From positions 11,662,187 to 11,726,186 of the forward strand of contig CM039464.1 of NCBI GenBank assembly GCA_022414725.1: DNA of 64,000 bases, given 5' to 3'. Positions 17,985 to 30,694 of the stretch are shown here, in pieces. How positions within the stretch are numbered: the stretch's first letter is position 1; every line of letters begins with the position of its first letter. The notes beneath the pieces were generated by a model. That model had not been told where the DNA came from. It saw only the letters and a list, made by a program, of their open reading frames with translations, and searched no databases. Position numbers and translations under genes: made by a program. The stretch comes from Microglena sp. YARC. Lineage: Eukaryota; Chlorophyta; Chlorophyceae; Chlamydomonadales; Chlamydomonadaceae.

Positions 17985-19706
17985 CAAGCTCGCGAGGCTG
18001 GAAACATGAACATTACGTGATTTAGAAGTACACAGTACATATCCGTAGGCCCACCCCACGCACCCGTCCCTCCCCACGCACGGCCCTGCGGCTGAGTTGT
18101 GGGTGAAGTCCGTGCTAATAATAGCTTAAGTGCCCCAGGGGAATGTTTCGTCCATTGTGATGCATGCATGTTTCGCCTCGATTTTTTGACGACAATTCCA
18201 TTCCCAAACCTATGTAGGCGCACATGATTGGATGGTACGAATTTGAAATATTAACAAATGTTACCCAATAATTGTCGCTTTTGGCCCAAAAAGCACCAAC
18301 CTTAGCTCCTTTCCTTGAATTGCGATGCTCATATGTGTTCTCGTGAGAATATGTCCGTTATCAATCAGTCTTATAATTGTTATATGTTGTATAATGTTTC
18401 GTTTTTGTGTGATTTGAAGTGAATCCTGATAAAGTAGTTTGTGACGGACGGACGGACACACACACACACAGTTTTGACAGGCTAATCCCTCAATCAAAAA
18501 TTTTGTGATTTTTTTCATTCGGGTATAAAGGGCGCCTGGAGGCGCGTCCCGAATGAAAATGTTTTAAATAATTTGTATTTAATTAAAATTTTAATTGTAT
18601 AATTTTATTATTGTATAATTGTTTAATTAAATAAATAAATTGTATTAATTGATGAATAATAAGATTAAAATGAATAAATCAAATTATGTTAAATTGTTTG
18701 ATTAATTATAAGTTATTAATTAATTGATTAATTGATTAAATTATATTTAATTAATTATCAATTAAATTTAATTGTATGAATTAATTAATTAATTAATTAA
18801 TTAATTAAAATTGATTTAATTCATTTGATAGAATCAAAATTGTGTTGTATTGACTTGAATTGAATGCATTTAATTGATTTGAATTGTATTCATTTGAATT
18901 CAATATATTTGGATTTAGTTGAATTGAATCGATGGATGTAGCTTCATTTACTACGACAATTGACATTTTGTAGGGTTGTTAAATTTGAAGGAGTATTAAA
19001 CGTGCCTGGACTGTCTTGTAGATGGACTTTATTTGCAAGCAATTGATGCACAGGAAATGTAAACAATTAGAGGTATAGTTGAATTTGTTCGGTCAGCCGC
19101 ATACAAGCTTGATGTGGCTTCATTCCCCACATTTATGGCAATTCATTCGGGACCCCCAGGACACAAGCCGCTTGTTGCCTAATACAACATCGTATTACGA
19201 TTTCGCAGTGTGATTTGCGGTCGGACACGTGTTTTGCCAATGAGGTTGTAGAGTCGGCTGGGCGTGTCCCAGGCGTGCGTAGGATTGAACACATAGTCTA
19301 GACAGCCTTGACACGTGGCATCTGAATTATGGTCAACCGCTGGCATTCAAACCACTAAGCAACTAAACCCTGAACACATTAGAAGTCACGGGCAGGACAT
19401 GGGGGCAAATAGTCAAGAAATAGTTGATATGCAGAATGCGAGAAAGTGAGAGGAGGGAGGCTGGGAGTTTCAGAAGTAGTGGAGTAAGTAGGTCCTCATA
19501 GCAGAATAAGCTACACAACATTTGAAAACTATTGAGAAGGATGATGACCGCTGCAATGCTGATATCTCTAGACATGCGCACTCGAACTACGAGCCAAACG
19601 TTTGGGTGCAGAGTTTGCCGGTATCAGCAGCACAGATGGAGAGAGACTAACTAATGTACAATGAGACACGTGGAACCTAGGGGGGTCATCAGAGGCCTAA
19701 AGCATA
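17985..19706 (+). repeat. Family D repeat, copy 2
   Basis: Starts GCAAGCTCGCGAGGCTGGAA and runs through the same landmarks as copy 1. At 18509-18560 it contains an inverted repeat, TTTTTTCATTCGGG ... CCCGAATGAAAA, enclosing the hairpin-forming GGCGCCTGGAGGCGC. It ends CCTAAAGCATACATACTA and passes directly into a minisatellite. Confidence 0.75.
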
Positions 19707-20230
19707 CATACTACACATATAAAATATATATCAACCATGACATGCCATGCTATGGTGCACCATGCCATGCCATACCAATATACTATGCATGTAGGTACAA
19801 ACCATACCATGCTCTGCTACACCATGCCATAGCACACCATCAGGACATTGTATCATGCATGCTGGAATACACCATACCATGCCATGCTATACTACACCAT
19901 GCCATAGCACACCCTACTAACATGCTAACATGCATGTAGGTTTAAACCATACCATGCCATGCTACACCATGCCATACCACACCAATATACCTTTGTACCA
20001 TGCATGTTGGTATAAACCATAACATGCCATGCTATGCTGCACCATGAGAGACCATACCAATATACCATGCTATACCACACCATGTTATACGAAAACATAC
20101 TACCAAGTTACCATGCATGCAGGTATAAACCATAACATGCCATGCTACGCTGCACCATGTCATACCATATCAATATACCATGCATGTAGGTACAAATCAT
20201 ACCATGCTATGCTACCCCATACCATATGAC
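19707..20230 (+). repeat. CCATGCTAT/CATGCATGTAGG minisatellite
   Basis: Units of about 55-65 bp, for example ACCATGCATGTAGGTACAAA and CCATACCATGC. It is related to 17131-17540. No gene. Confidence 0.75.
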
Positions 20231-23200
20231 ACCATTATGTGTGGTGTGATGTGGTGCGTTGTGGTGTGTTTTGGTGTGCTTTGGTGTGATTTGGTGTGTT
20301 TTGGTGCGTTGTGTTGTGTTGTGCTGTGTTGTGGTGAGTTGTGGTGTGGTGTGGTGATTTGTGTTGTGTGTTGTGTTGTGGCATGTCGTGTCGTGTCGTG
20401 TCATGTCGTGTGGTGTGGTGAGGTGAGGTGTGGTGTGGTGTAGAGTGATGAGGTGTGGTGTGGTGTGGTGTGGTGCGTTGTGGTGCGTTGTGGTGCGTTG
20501 TGGTGAGGTGTGTTGTGTTTTGTCGTGGTGCGTTGTGGTTTGTTTTGGTGTGTTGTGTTTTGTTGTGTTGTGTTGTGGTTCGTTTTGTTGTGTTGTATTG
20601 TGTTGGGTTGGGTTGGGTTGTGTCATGTCATTTTGTGTCGTTTTGTGTCGTTTTGTGTCGTTTTGTGTCATTTTGTGTCATGTTGTGTTGTGTTGTGTTG
20701 TGGTGTAGTGTGGTGCGTTGAAGTGTGTTTTGTTGTGTTGTGTTGTGCTGTGGTGCGTGTGGTGCGTTGTGGTGCGCTATTTTGTGTTGTGTGTGCTATG
20801 TTGTATCATGTCATTTTGTGTCGTGTCATTTTGTGTCAATTTGTAATTTGTGTCCTTTTGTGTCAATTTGTATCAATTTGTGTAGTGTCGTGTTGTGGTG
20901 TGTTGTGGTGTAGTGTGGTACGTTGTGGTTTGTTTTCATGTGTTGTGTTGTGTTGTGTTGTGTTGTGTTGTGTTGTGTTGTGGCGTGAAATATCATGTCA
21001 TGTTGTTTTGTGTTGATTTGTGTCATTTTGTGTCGTGGTGTGGTGTGGTGAGGTGTGGTGAGGTATGGTGCAGTGTGGTGTGTTGTGTTGTGTGGTGAGG
21101 TGTGTTGTGTTGTGTTGTGTTTGTGTGTGTGGTAAGGTGTGGTGTGGTGTGTGAGCGTGGTGTGGTTTGAGGTGGTGTGTGTGGTGGCGTGGTATCATGT
21201 GTGTGTGGCGTTTTATGTCGTAGGAAGATAGTGTGGTGTGTGTGTGGTGTGGTGTGGTGTGGTGTGTGGTGAGGTTGGTGTGGTGTGTGTGGTGAGGCGT
21301 GGTGTGGCGTGGCTTGTGTGTGGTGTGGTGTGGTGTGTGGTGTGGTGTGTGTGGTTGTGTGTGGTGTGGTGTGTGGTGTGGTGTGTGGTGGTGGTGTGTG
21401 TGGTGTGGTGTGGTGTGGTGTGTGTGTGTGGTGTGGTGTGGTGTGGTAAGTGTGATGTGGTAAGGTTTTGGGTGTGGTGCGTTGTGTTGTGTTGTGTTGT
21501 GGGTGGTGAGGCGTGGTGTGGTGTGGTTGGTGTGGTATGTGTTGGTGGCGTATCATGTCGTGTTGTTTGTGTCGATTTGTGTCGTTGTGTGTCGTGGTAT
21601 GGTATGTGTGGTGCGGTGTGGTGTGTTTGTGGTGTGGTGTGTGTGTGGGTGGTGTGGTGTGTGTGTGGTGTGTGTGGTGTGTGGTGTGTGGTGTGGGTGT
21701 GGTGTTGGTGTGTGTGTGTTGTGGTGGTGTGGTGTGGTGCGTGTGGTGAGGTTGTGGTGTGGTGTGGTGTGGTGTGGTGTGGTGTGTGTGGTGTGCGTGT
21801 AGTGTGTCGATGTTTGGTGTGTGGTGTGGTGTTGTGGTGTGTGTGTGTGGTGGTGGTGTGGTGTTGGTGTGGTGTGGTGTGGTGTGGTGTGGTGTGGTTG
21901 TGTGTGTGGTGTGTGTAGTGGGTGTGGTGTGTGTGGTGGTGGTGTGGTGTGTGGTGGTGTGGCAGGTGTGTTGTGTGTATGGTGTGTGGTGTGGTGTGGT
22001 GTGGTGTGGTGTGGTGTGGTGTGGTGGTGTGGTTAAGTGTGATGTGTAGTGTGTTGTGTGTTGGTGTGGTGTGATGTGTATGTGGTGTTGGTGTGTGGTG
22101 TGGTGTGGTGTGGTGATGGTGTGGTGTGTGTGGTATGGTGTGGTGTGGTGTGTGTGGTGTGGTGTTGTGTGTGGTGTGGTGGTGTGGATTGGTTGTTGGT
22201 ATGGTGGTGTGTGCGTGGTTGTGTGGTTGTGGTGTGTAGTGTTTTGTGTCGTTGTGATGGTGTGTGGTGGTGTGGTGTGGTGTGTGTTTGTTGTGGCATT
22301 GTGAAGTGTGTTGTGTGTGTGTGTTGTGGTGTGGTGCGTGGTGGTTGTGTGATTTGTGGTGTGTGGTGGTTGTTGTTGTGTTGTGGTGTATGTGGTCGTG
22401 GTGTGGTGTGGTTTTGTGGTGTGGTGTGGTGTGTGTGTGGTGAGGTGTGGTGTGGGTGTGGTGTGTGTGTGTGTGGTGTGGTGGTGTTTGTGGGTGTGGT
22501 GTGTGGTGTGGTGTGGTGTGGGTGTGTGTGTTGTGTGTGAGGTGTGTGGTGAGGTGTGGTGTAGGGGGTGTGGTGTGGTTGGTGTGTGGTGTGGTGTGTG
22601 TGGTGTGGGTGTGTGTTGTGGTTGTGGTGTGTGTGGTGTGGTGTGGTTGTGGTGTGGTTGGTGTGGTGTGGTGTGGTTGTGTGGTGTGGTGTGGTGTGGT
22701 GTGTGTGTGGTGTGGTGTGGTGTGTGTGGTGTGGTGTGGTGTGGTGTGGTGTGTGTGGTGTGGTGTGGTGTGGGTGTGGTGTGGTGTGGTGTGGTGTGTG
22801 TGTGGTGTGGTGGGTGTGGTGTGGTCTGAGGCGTGGTGTGTGTGGGTGGTGTGGTGTGAGTGTGGCGTGGTGTATCATGTCGTGTTGTTTTGTGTTGATT
22901 TGTGTCGTTTTGTGTCGTGGTATGTATGGGTGTGGTGCCGGTGTGGTGTTGTGGTGAAGTTTGTGGTGCGTGGGTGTGTGTGTGTGGTGTGTGTGGTGTG
23001 GTGAAGTTTGTGGTGTGGTGGTGGTGTGTGTGTGTTGTGTGGTGGTGTGTGTGTGGATGTGTGTATGGTGTGGTGTGCGTGTGCAGTAAGTTTAGTGTCG
23101 TGTGGTGTGGTGAGGCCGTGGTGTGGTGAGTGTGGGGTGTGTGGTGTGGTGTGTTGGTGTGGTGTGTGTGTGGCGGTGGTGTGTGTGTGGTGTGGTGTGG

Positions 23201-26200
23201 TGTGAGTGTGGTGTGGTGTGGTGTGCGTGTGTGGTGTGGTGTGGTGTGGGTGTGTGTGGTGTGTGGTGTGGTGTGGTGAGGTGTGGTGTGGTGTGTGAAT
23301 GGTGGTGTGCTGTGGTGTGGTGTGGTGGTGTGTGTGTTGTGGTGAGGTGTGTGTGGTGTGTGTGGTGTGGTGTGGTTGTGGGTGAGTGTGGCTGTGGTGT
23401 GGTGTGGTGTGGTAGTGGTGTGGTGTGGGTGTTGTGGTGAATGTGGGTGGTGGTGTGTGGTGTGGGGTGTCAGGTGTGGTGTGGTGTGGTGTGGTGTGGT
23501 GTGGTGTGGTGGTAGTGGTGTGGGTGTGGTGTGGTGTGGTGTGTGTGTGGTGTTGTGTGTGGTGATGGTGTGTGTTTGGGTGGTGTGGTGTGGTGTTGGT
23601 TTTTTGGTGTGAGGTGTGTGAGTGTAGGTGTGGCGTGTGTGGTAAGTTCATGTGGTGTGTTGTGGTGTTGATGTGTCGTTTGTGTCGTGGTATGGTAATG
23701 GTGTGGTGGGGTGTGATGTGGTGTGTGTTTTGTGCTGTGGGTGTGTGGTGTGGTGTGGTGTGGGCGTGATGTGGTTGGTGGTGTGTTGTGTGTTGCTGGT
23801 GTGGTGGTGTGCGTAAGGGTACGTGTGTATTGTGGGTGATGTGTGTGAGTGTGGTGTGGTGTGGTGTGGTGTGTGGTGTGGGGCGTGTGTGGTGTGGTGT
23901 GTTGTGGTGTGTGGTGGTGTGTGTGGTGTGATGGTGTGGTGTGGTGTGGTGTGGGTGTGGTTGGTGTGGTGTGGTGTGGTGTGGTGTGGTGTGTGTGGTG
24001 TGTTGTTGTGGTTGTGGTGTGTTGTGGTGTGGTGTGGTGTGTGTGGTGTGGTGTGGTGGGTGGTTGGTGGTGTGGTGTGGTGTGGTTGTGGTTTGTGTGG
24101 TGAGCGTTGGGTTTGTGGTGAAGATATGTGAGATTTGTGCGTTGTGTGTCGTGAGTGGGTGTGGTGCTGGTGAGGTGTGGTGTGGTGAGGTGTGGTGTGG
24201 TGTGGTGTGCTGTGGTGTGGTGTGGTGTGGGTGTGGGGTGGTGGGTGTGGTGTGGTGTGGTGTGGTGTGTGGTGTGTGTGTGTGTGTGTGTGTGGTCGTG
24301 GTGGTGTGTGTGGCTGTGCGTGGGATTGTGGTGTGTGTGGTGTGTTGTGTGGTGAGGCAATGGTGTTGGTTTGGTGGTGTAGTGGTGTGTGTGGTGCGGT
24401 GGTGGAGTGATGTGGGTGTGGTGTGGTGTGGTGAGGCGAGGTGTGGTTGTGGTGTGGTGTGTGGTGTTTGGTGTGGTGTGGTCGTGTGGTGGTGATTGGT
24501 GTGGTGTGTGGTGGAGGTGAGCGTGGTTGGTGTGGTGTGGTGTGGTGTGTGTGACAGATAGCGTGGCGTGGTAGGTGTGGTGTGTGTTGTGAGGTGTGTT
24601 GGTTGGTGTGTATGACTGTGGTAACGTGTATTGTGTGCAGTGTGGCCGTGCCGTGTGGTGTGGTGTTGGTGTGTGGTGCGTATCATGTGGTGGTGTGTTT
24701 TGGTGTCATTCATGTCTGTGGTTTGTTTTGTGGTTGTTTTGGCGTCGTATTTGCGTTTTAAAAATATGTCATGCGTATGGTGTGGTACGGTGTTTTGTTG
24801 TGTTGTGGTGTAGTGTGGGTGGTGAGGTGTGGTTGGCGTGTGGATTGTGTATGGTGTGGTTGTGTGTGGTGTGGTGTGGTGTGGTGTGGTGTGGTGTGAG
24901 GTGAGGCGTGGTGTGGTGTGGTGTGGTTGTGGTGTGGTTTAGGAGTGGTGTGGTGTGTGGTGTGTGGTGTTGTGTTGTGGGTGCGTCATGTACCATTGTG
25001 TGTTTTTTTGTGTCGATTTGTGTCCGTTTTATGTCGTGGTATGGTATGGTGTGGTACGGTGTATTGTGGTGTGTGTGTGTGGGGTGGTGGTGTGAGATGG
25101 TGTGTGTGGTGTGAGTGTGGTGAGGCGTGGTGGGTTTGTGTGGTGGAATGTGGTGTGTGTGGTGTGTGGTGTGATGGCGGGGTGTGTTGTTTTTGCATCC
25201 ATTTGTGTCGTGTGGTGTGGTATGGTGCGATGGTGAGGTGTGGTGTGGTGTGTGCATGTGGTGTGAGTGTGTGTGCCTGGTGTGGTGGTGTGTGTGTGCG
25301 TGGTGGTGGTGTTGTGGTGTGTTGTGACGTATGGTGGATAGTGTGGTGTGGTGTTGGTGTGGTGGCTGGTGTGGTGTGGTCTGTGGTGTGGTGTGGTGAG
25401 GTGTGGTGTGCGGTGGTGGGTGAGGATGAGTGTGTGTGTGTGTGGTGTGTAGTGTGGTGTGGTGTGGTGTTGTGGTGTGTGTGGTGTGGTGGTATGTGTA
25501 GTGGGTGTGGCGCGTGTGTGTGTGTGTGTGGTGTGGATGTGTGTGGGTGTGGTGTGGTGTGGTGTGGTGTGACGTGTGGTGTTGGGTGTGTGTGGCGTGT
25601 TGGTGTGGTGTGGTGTGTGTGTGGTGTGTGTGACCAGTCAATAATCCTAGCCATGTGTGTGTGGTGTGGTGTGGGAGAGGTGTGGTGTGTGTGGTGAGGT
25701 GAGGTGTGGTTGGCGTATCAGGTGCGTGTTGTTTTGGTGGTGGGATGGTGGTGGTGTGGTTTGTGTCCATGTTGGTGTGTGTGGTGCATGGTTTTTTGGT
25801 GTGCTGCGTGTGGTGTGTGTGTGTTGGTAGTGTGGTGTGGTGGTGAGTGTGGTGTGGTATGGTTTTGGTGTGACGTGGTGTGGTGGTGTTGGTGGTTGTG
25901 GCTGTTGTGTCCATTTGTGTTTTATAGGTGTGGTGGTGGTGTGGGTGTGGTGTGCGTGTGGCGTATGGTCGTGTTTTTTCGGCGTCCAATGTGTGTGTTG
26001 TTGGTGTGTGTGGTGTGGCTGGTGTGTCGTGTGGCGTTGGTGTGGTTTGTGTTCCGGTGTGGTGTGGTGTGGTGTGGTGTTGTTGTGTTGTGGTATGTGG
26101 TGGTGTGTTTTGGTCTTTTGGTGTGGTGTCTGGTGTGTGGGGTGGTGAGGTGTGAGTGTGAGTGTGGGTGTGGTGTGGATTTCGTGTGGTGTGGCGTGTG

Positions 26201-28660
26201 GTGTGTGTGGGGGGGTGGTTGTGTGTGTGGTGTGTTGTGTGTTTGTTTTCTGGTTGTGTTGTTTGTTGGGTGGTGGTGTGGTGTGGTGTGGTGTGGTGTG
26301 GTGTGGTGGTGGAACGTGGTGGTGTGGTGTGTGTGGTGTGGTGTGGTGTGGTGTGTTGTGTTGTCGTGTGTGTGGTGTGGTGTGGTGTGGTGTTGTGAGG
26401 CGTGGGTGGTTTGAGGTGTGTGGTGTGTGTGGTGTGTGTGGTGTGGTGTGGTGTGGTGTGGTGTGGTGTGGTGTGGTGTGGTGTGGTGTGAGTGTGGTGT
26501 GGTGTGGTGTGGTGTGGTGTGGTGTGGTGTGGTGTGTGAGAGGTGTGGTGTGGTGTGGGTGTGGTGTGGTGTGTGGGTGTGGTGTGGTGTTGTTGTTTTG
26601 CTGGTGTCGATTTGTGTCGTTTTATGTGTATGTATGTGGTTGCGATACGCGGTGTATGGTGGGTGTGGGTGGGTGTGATGTGTTATGGTGGTAGGGCGGT
26701 GTGTGGTGTGGTGTGCGTGGGTGTGTGTGTGGTGTGGTGAGGCGTGGTGAGTGGGTGTGGTGTGGTGTGGTGGGTGTGGTGTGGTGTGCGTGGTGTGGCG
26801 GGTGTGTTGTGGTTTGGCGGGTGAGGTGTTTGGTGTAGTGGTGTGGTGTGGTGTGGTGTATCCTGGTGGGTGGGTATGGGTGTGTGATGTGGCGGAGGGG
26901 TGTGGGTGTGTGGTGTGGTGTGGTGTGGTGTGGTGGGTGTGTGTGGGTGTGGTGTGGGTGTGGTGTGGTGTGGTGTGGTGTGGTGTGGTGTGGAGTATCA
27001 ATGTCGTGTTGTTTTGTGTCGATTGTGTCGTTTTTATGTCGTTCGTGGTTATGGGTGTGGTACGTGTATTGTGGTGGCGGTGTGTGGTGTTGTGGTGTGA
27101 GGCTGGTGTGGTGTGGTGTGGGTGTGGTGTGGGGTGAGGCGTGGTGTGGCTGTTGGTGAGGTGTGGTGTGGTGTGTGTGCGAAGGTGCTGTGGCGGGGTG
27201 AGGTGTGGTGTGGTGTGGTGTGGTGTGGTGTGGTGGTGGTGGTGTGTAGTGGGTGTGGTGTGGTGTGGTCTGGTGGTGATGGTGTGTGTGGTGTGTGTGG
27301 TGTGGGTGTGGTGTGGTGTGGTGTGGTGTGGTGTGGTGTGGTGTGAGTGTGGTGTGGTGTGGTGGTGGTGGGGTGTGGTGTGGTGTGGGTTGTGTGGTGT
27401 GGTGTGGTGTGGTGTGGTGTGGTTGTTTGTGTGTGAGTGGTGGGTGCGTGGGTGGGTGTGGTGTGGTGTGGTGGTGTTGGTGTGGTGTGGTGTTGTGTGT
27501 TGTGTGGTGTGGTGTGGTGTGGTGTGTGTGGTGTGTGGGTGTGGTGTTGGGTGGCATGGTGTGGTGTGGAGCAGTGTGGGGTGAGGTGGATGTGGTGTTG
27601 TGTGGTGTGGTGTGGTGTGGTGTGGTGCGTGGTGTGGTGTGGTGTGGTGGTTGTGGTGGTGTGGTGTGGTGTGGTGTGGTGTGGAGTGTGGTGTTGGTGT
27701 GGTGTGGTGTGGGTGTAGGTGTGGTGTGGATGTGGTGTGGTGGGGTGGTGTGTGGTTGTGGTGTGGTGTGGTGTAGTGGTGTGGGTGTTGGTGTGGCTGT
27801 GGTGTGGTGTGGTGAGGTGTGGGTTGTGTGTGGTTTGTGATGGTGTGGTGTGGTTGATTGTGTTGTGGTGTGGTGTGGTGTGTGTGGTGTGGGTGTTGGG
27901 TGTGGTGTGGCATGTGGTGGTGGTGTGGGTGTGTATCTGTGGTGTGGTGTGTGGTGTGGATGTGGTGTGGTGTGGTGTGGTGTGTGTGTGGTGTGGTGTG
28001 GTGTGGGTGTGTGTGTGGTGTGGTGTGGGTGTTTGTGGTGTGGGTGCTGGCTGTGGTGTGGTGTGGTGTGGTGTGTGTGGTGTGGTGTGTAGGTGTGGTG
28101 TGGTGTGCGTGTGGTGTGGTGTGGGTGTTGTGGTGTGATGTGACGTGTGGTTCCTCAACGTGGTGTTGGTGTGGTGTGGTGTGGTGTGGTGTTGTGGTTG
28201 TGGAGGTGTGGTTGAGTGTGGTGGTGTGGTCTGGTTGTGGTGTGGTGTGGGTGATTTGAGGTTGCTGTGGTTGGTGTGTGTGGTGTGGTGTGATGTGGTT
28301 GGATGTGGTGTGGTGTTCTTATAGGCTGAGGTGTTGGTGAGGTGTGGTGTGGTGTGTGTGGTGGCGTGGCGTGGCGTGTGGCGTAGTGGAGTGGAGTGGA
28401 GTGTGGAGTGTGTGTGGTGTGGTGTGTGTGCTGTGCGGTGTGCGGTTTGCGGTGCGGTGCGGTGCGGTGCGGTGCGGTGCGGTGCGGTGGTGCGGTGCGG
28501 GTGCGGTGCGGTGCGGTGCGGTGCGGTGGGGTGCGGTGTGCGAGTGCGGTGCGGTGCGGTGCGGCGGTGCGGTGCGGTGCGGTGCGTGCGGTGCGGTCGG
28601 TGCGGTGCGTGTGCGGTTGGCGGTGCGGTGCGGTGCGGTGCGTGCGGTGCGGTGCGGTGC
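20231..28660 (+). repeat. 8.4 kb G/T-only satellite
   Basis: Nearly every base on the plus strand is G or T, in degenerate GGTGT pentamers and GTGTGTGG variants. Islands recur of the type ATCATGTCGTGTTGTTTTGT, GTCGATTTGTGTCGTTTTGT, GTCGTGGTATGG (near 21000, 21550, 22870, 23680, 25000, 25910, 26600, 27000). At 28430-28660 the unit switches to GGTGC. Minus-strand HTTPHHTTP frames of up to 663 codons and plus-strand VVWCGVV frames are artefacts of pentanucleotide repeats without stops. Confidence 0.9.
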
Positions 28661-29465
28661 AAGCTCGCGAAGCTGGAAACATGAACATTACGTGATTTAG
28701 AAGTACATAGTACATATCCGTAGGCCCACCCCACGCACCCGTCCCACCCCACGCACGGCCCTGCGGGTGCGTTGTGGGTAATGTCCGTGCTAATAATAGC
28801 TCAAGTGCCCTAGGGGAATTTTTCGTCCATTGTGATGCTTACATGTTTCGCCTCGATTTTTTGACGACAATTCCATTCCCAAACGTATGTATGCGCACAT
28901 GATTGGATGGTGCGAATTTGAAATGATGACAAATGTTTACCCAACAATTGTCGCTTTGGCCCAAAAAGCACAAAACCTTAGCTCCTTTTCTTGAATTGCG
29001 ATGCTCATAAGTGGTCTCTTGAGAATATCTCCGGTATCAATAAGTCTTATAATTGGGATATCTTATATAATGTTTTGTTTTTTTGTGATTTGAAGTGAAA
29101 CCTGAAAAGTAGGTTGTGACACACGGACAAACAACAAACAAAAACAAACAGTTTTGACAGGCTAATCCTCAATCAAAACAAAGGCGCCTGGAGGCGCTTC
29201 CCGAATGAAAATGTTTATATCATCATTATATTTGGGATATCTTATATAATGTTTCGTTTTTTTGTGATTTGAAGTGAAACCTGAAAAGTAGGTTGTGACG
29301 GACACACACACACACACACGGACATTTTTGACAGGCTAATCCCTCAATCAAACAAAGGGCGCCTGGAGGCGCGTCCCGAATGAAAATGTCTTATATTTGG
29401 ATATCTTATATATATGTTTCGTTTTTTTTGTGACTTGAAGTGAAACCTGAAAAGTAGGTTGTGAC

Positions 29466-29500
<35 letters not shown>

Positions 29501-29625
29501 TTTTTGACAGGCTAATCCCTCAATGAAAAATAAATTTTTTCATTCGGGTAAAATTTGTTATTTTTTTCATTCGGGTATTTTGTATTTTTTTTCATTCGGG
29601 TAAAATCTGGAGATTTTTTTCATTC
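28661..29625 (+). repeat. Family D repeat, copy 3 (left part, tail triplicated)
   Basis: Begins GCAAGCTCGCGAAGCTGGAA exactly where the satellite ends, and follows copy 2 to the GGCGCCTGGAGGCGC hairpin near 29184. The tail (GAAGTGAAACCTGAAAAGTA, GGTTGTGACGGACACACACA, GACAGGCTAATCCCTCAAT) is then repeated to give three versions, ending in several TTTTTTCATTCGGGTA copies at 29535-29625. The remainder of the D unit is absent. Confidence 0.7.
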
Positions 29626-29800
29626 GGGTATAGTCCAGGGGTAGGCCAAATAGGCTGAAGGGACTTGCCCAACAGTAGGGGTAGGCCAAATAGGAAGGGC
29701 TTAAAAAGACATGGCACTGATGAACTGAACCCCAAACAATCGTTTTATGGACGGGGGCCATGAGTTTGTGATACAGTGATAATTTAATTATGTAAGTGAC
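29626..29800 (-). mobile_element. LINE-like 3' end (family A), inverse
   Basis: AGTCCAGGGGTAGGCCAAAT, AGGCTGAAGGGACTTGCCCA, then CCCCAAACAATCGTTTTATG and GACGGGGGCCATGAG. Read on the minus strand this gives the conserved C-terminal peptide NYHCITNSWPPSIKRLFG shared with other family A copies. Confidence 0.5.
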
Positions 29801-30589
29801 AAGACCCCCAGGACAGCCGGGCATTGCAACTCCGTGAACCGTGAGTCTGCGTGTACAGCAGTACAGTCTACTCGCCGTTTACTACTCCAGTCTAGTCTAC
29901 TATCTATACTCACAGTCTAATCGAGTATAGTCTACTCTGCTCTATTCCAGTCCAGTTTACCGGTAGTCCAGTTTAGTAGTAAACCGGTACGCACCCGACC
30001 TGCCCTCGTCTCTCGATTCGTCCCCGGAGCATTCCAAGCTCAAAGCTGGCGCCAGCCTGGACAGGCCCCACGCTCGGCACTGTGCCTCCAGGCAACGCTG
30101 TGGCCCGTGCATCACTCAGAGCCCAGCAAGGAATCGATTGGAAACTCCGTTTCAACGGAAAGGTGGCCAACGAGGAGGCAATTGATGGAGTTGGGATCCC
30201 CGATACGACGGACCAGGGCCACGTAGGGTTACGCAGGGTTCCCCAATGGACAGGTAGGCCCTCTCGGTGGGACATCGAACCTAGTTGGGTGATACGAGCC
30301 GAATCGATTCCTGCAAGCTCGGTCAACGTCCAGCATTCTTGCTACCCTTCAAGGTTGACCGCTTCGAATACCACCGCCCTCTTCGTAGCTTGCCGGTTGC
30401 ACCAATCCCCTGGCTCGCCTGGACCCACGCGCAATAGTAGAGCGGGCCATTGGGATGGCGGTAGGGACGGGTAGATCGGGGATTGCCGACTCTCGTGACC
30501 GTTCGCCAGGCTGGGTGCGTCAGATCCGGCCACGGAGCCGCACGTGCCGCACATGGACTGGATGTGGCTCTCGTCCGCTCGCTGATGCG
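29801..30589. other. ELIP upstream region, no gene
   Basis: 29860-29990 has short degenerate CAGTCTAGTCTAC repeats. 30000-30580 is GC-richer, apparently single-copy, and carries frames of 90-130 codons on both strands with no recognised domain. It most likely contains the ELIP promoter and 5' flank. Confidence 0.35.
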
Positions 30590-30596
30590 TATAAAA
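30590..30596 (+). promoter_or_regulatory. TATA box of ELIP gene
   Basis: TATAAAA in the context GCGTATAAAACCCC, 99 bp before the ATG at 30695. The position and sequence are as expected for a strongly regulated light-stress gene. The transcription start is not determined. Confidence 0.6.
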
Positions 30597-30694
30597 CCCC
30601 TCGACAGTCAATGTTACATAATTTCAACTCGCTCGATCCCCCCCCCCCTGCCCCACCCACCCCACCTACCCCCGTCTCAACCAAATCTTTCAAT

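Noticed and set aside
22875..24713. 612-codon minus-strand frame of His/Thr/Pro, with similar frames to 663 codons at 25922-27913
   Set aside because: Stop-free only because the DNA is a CAC/CCA pentamer repeat; open in several frames and both strands, with no non-repeat sequence.
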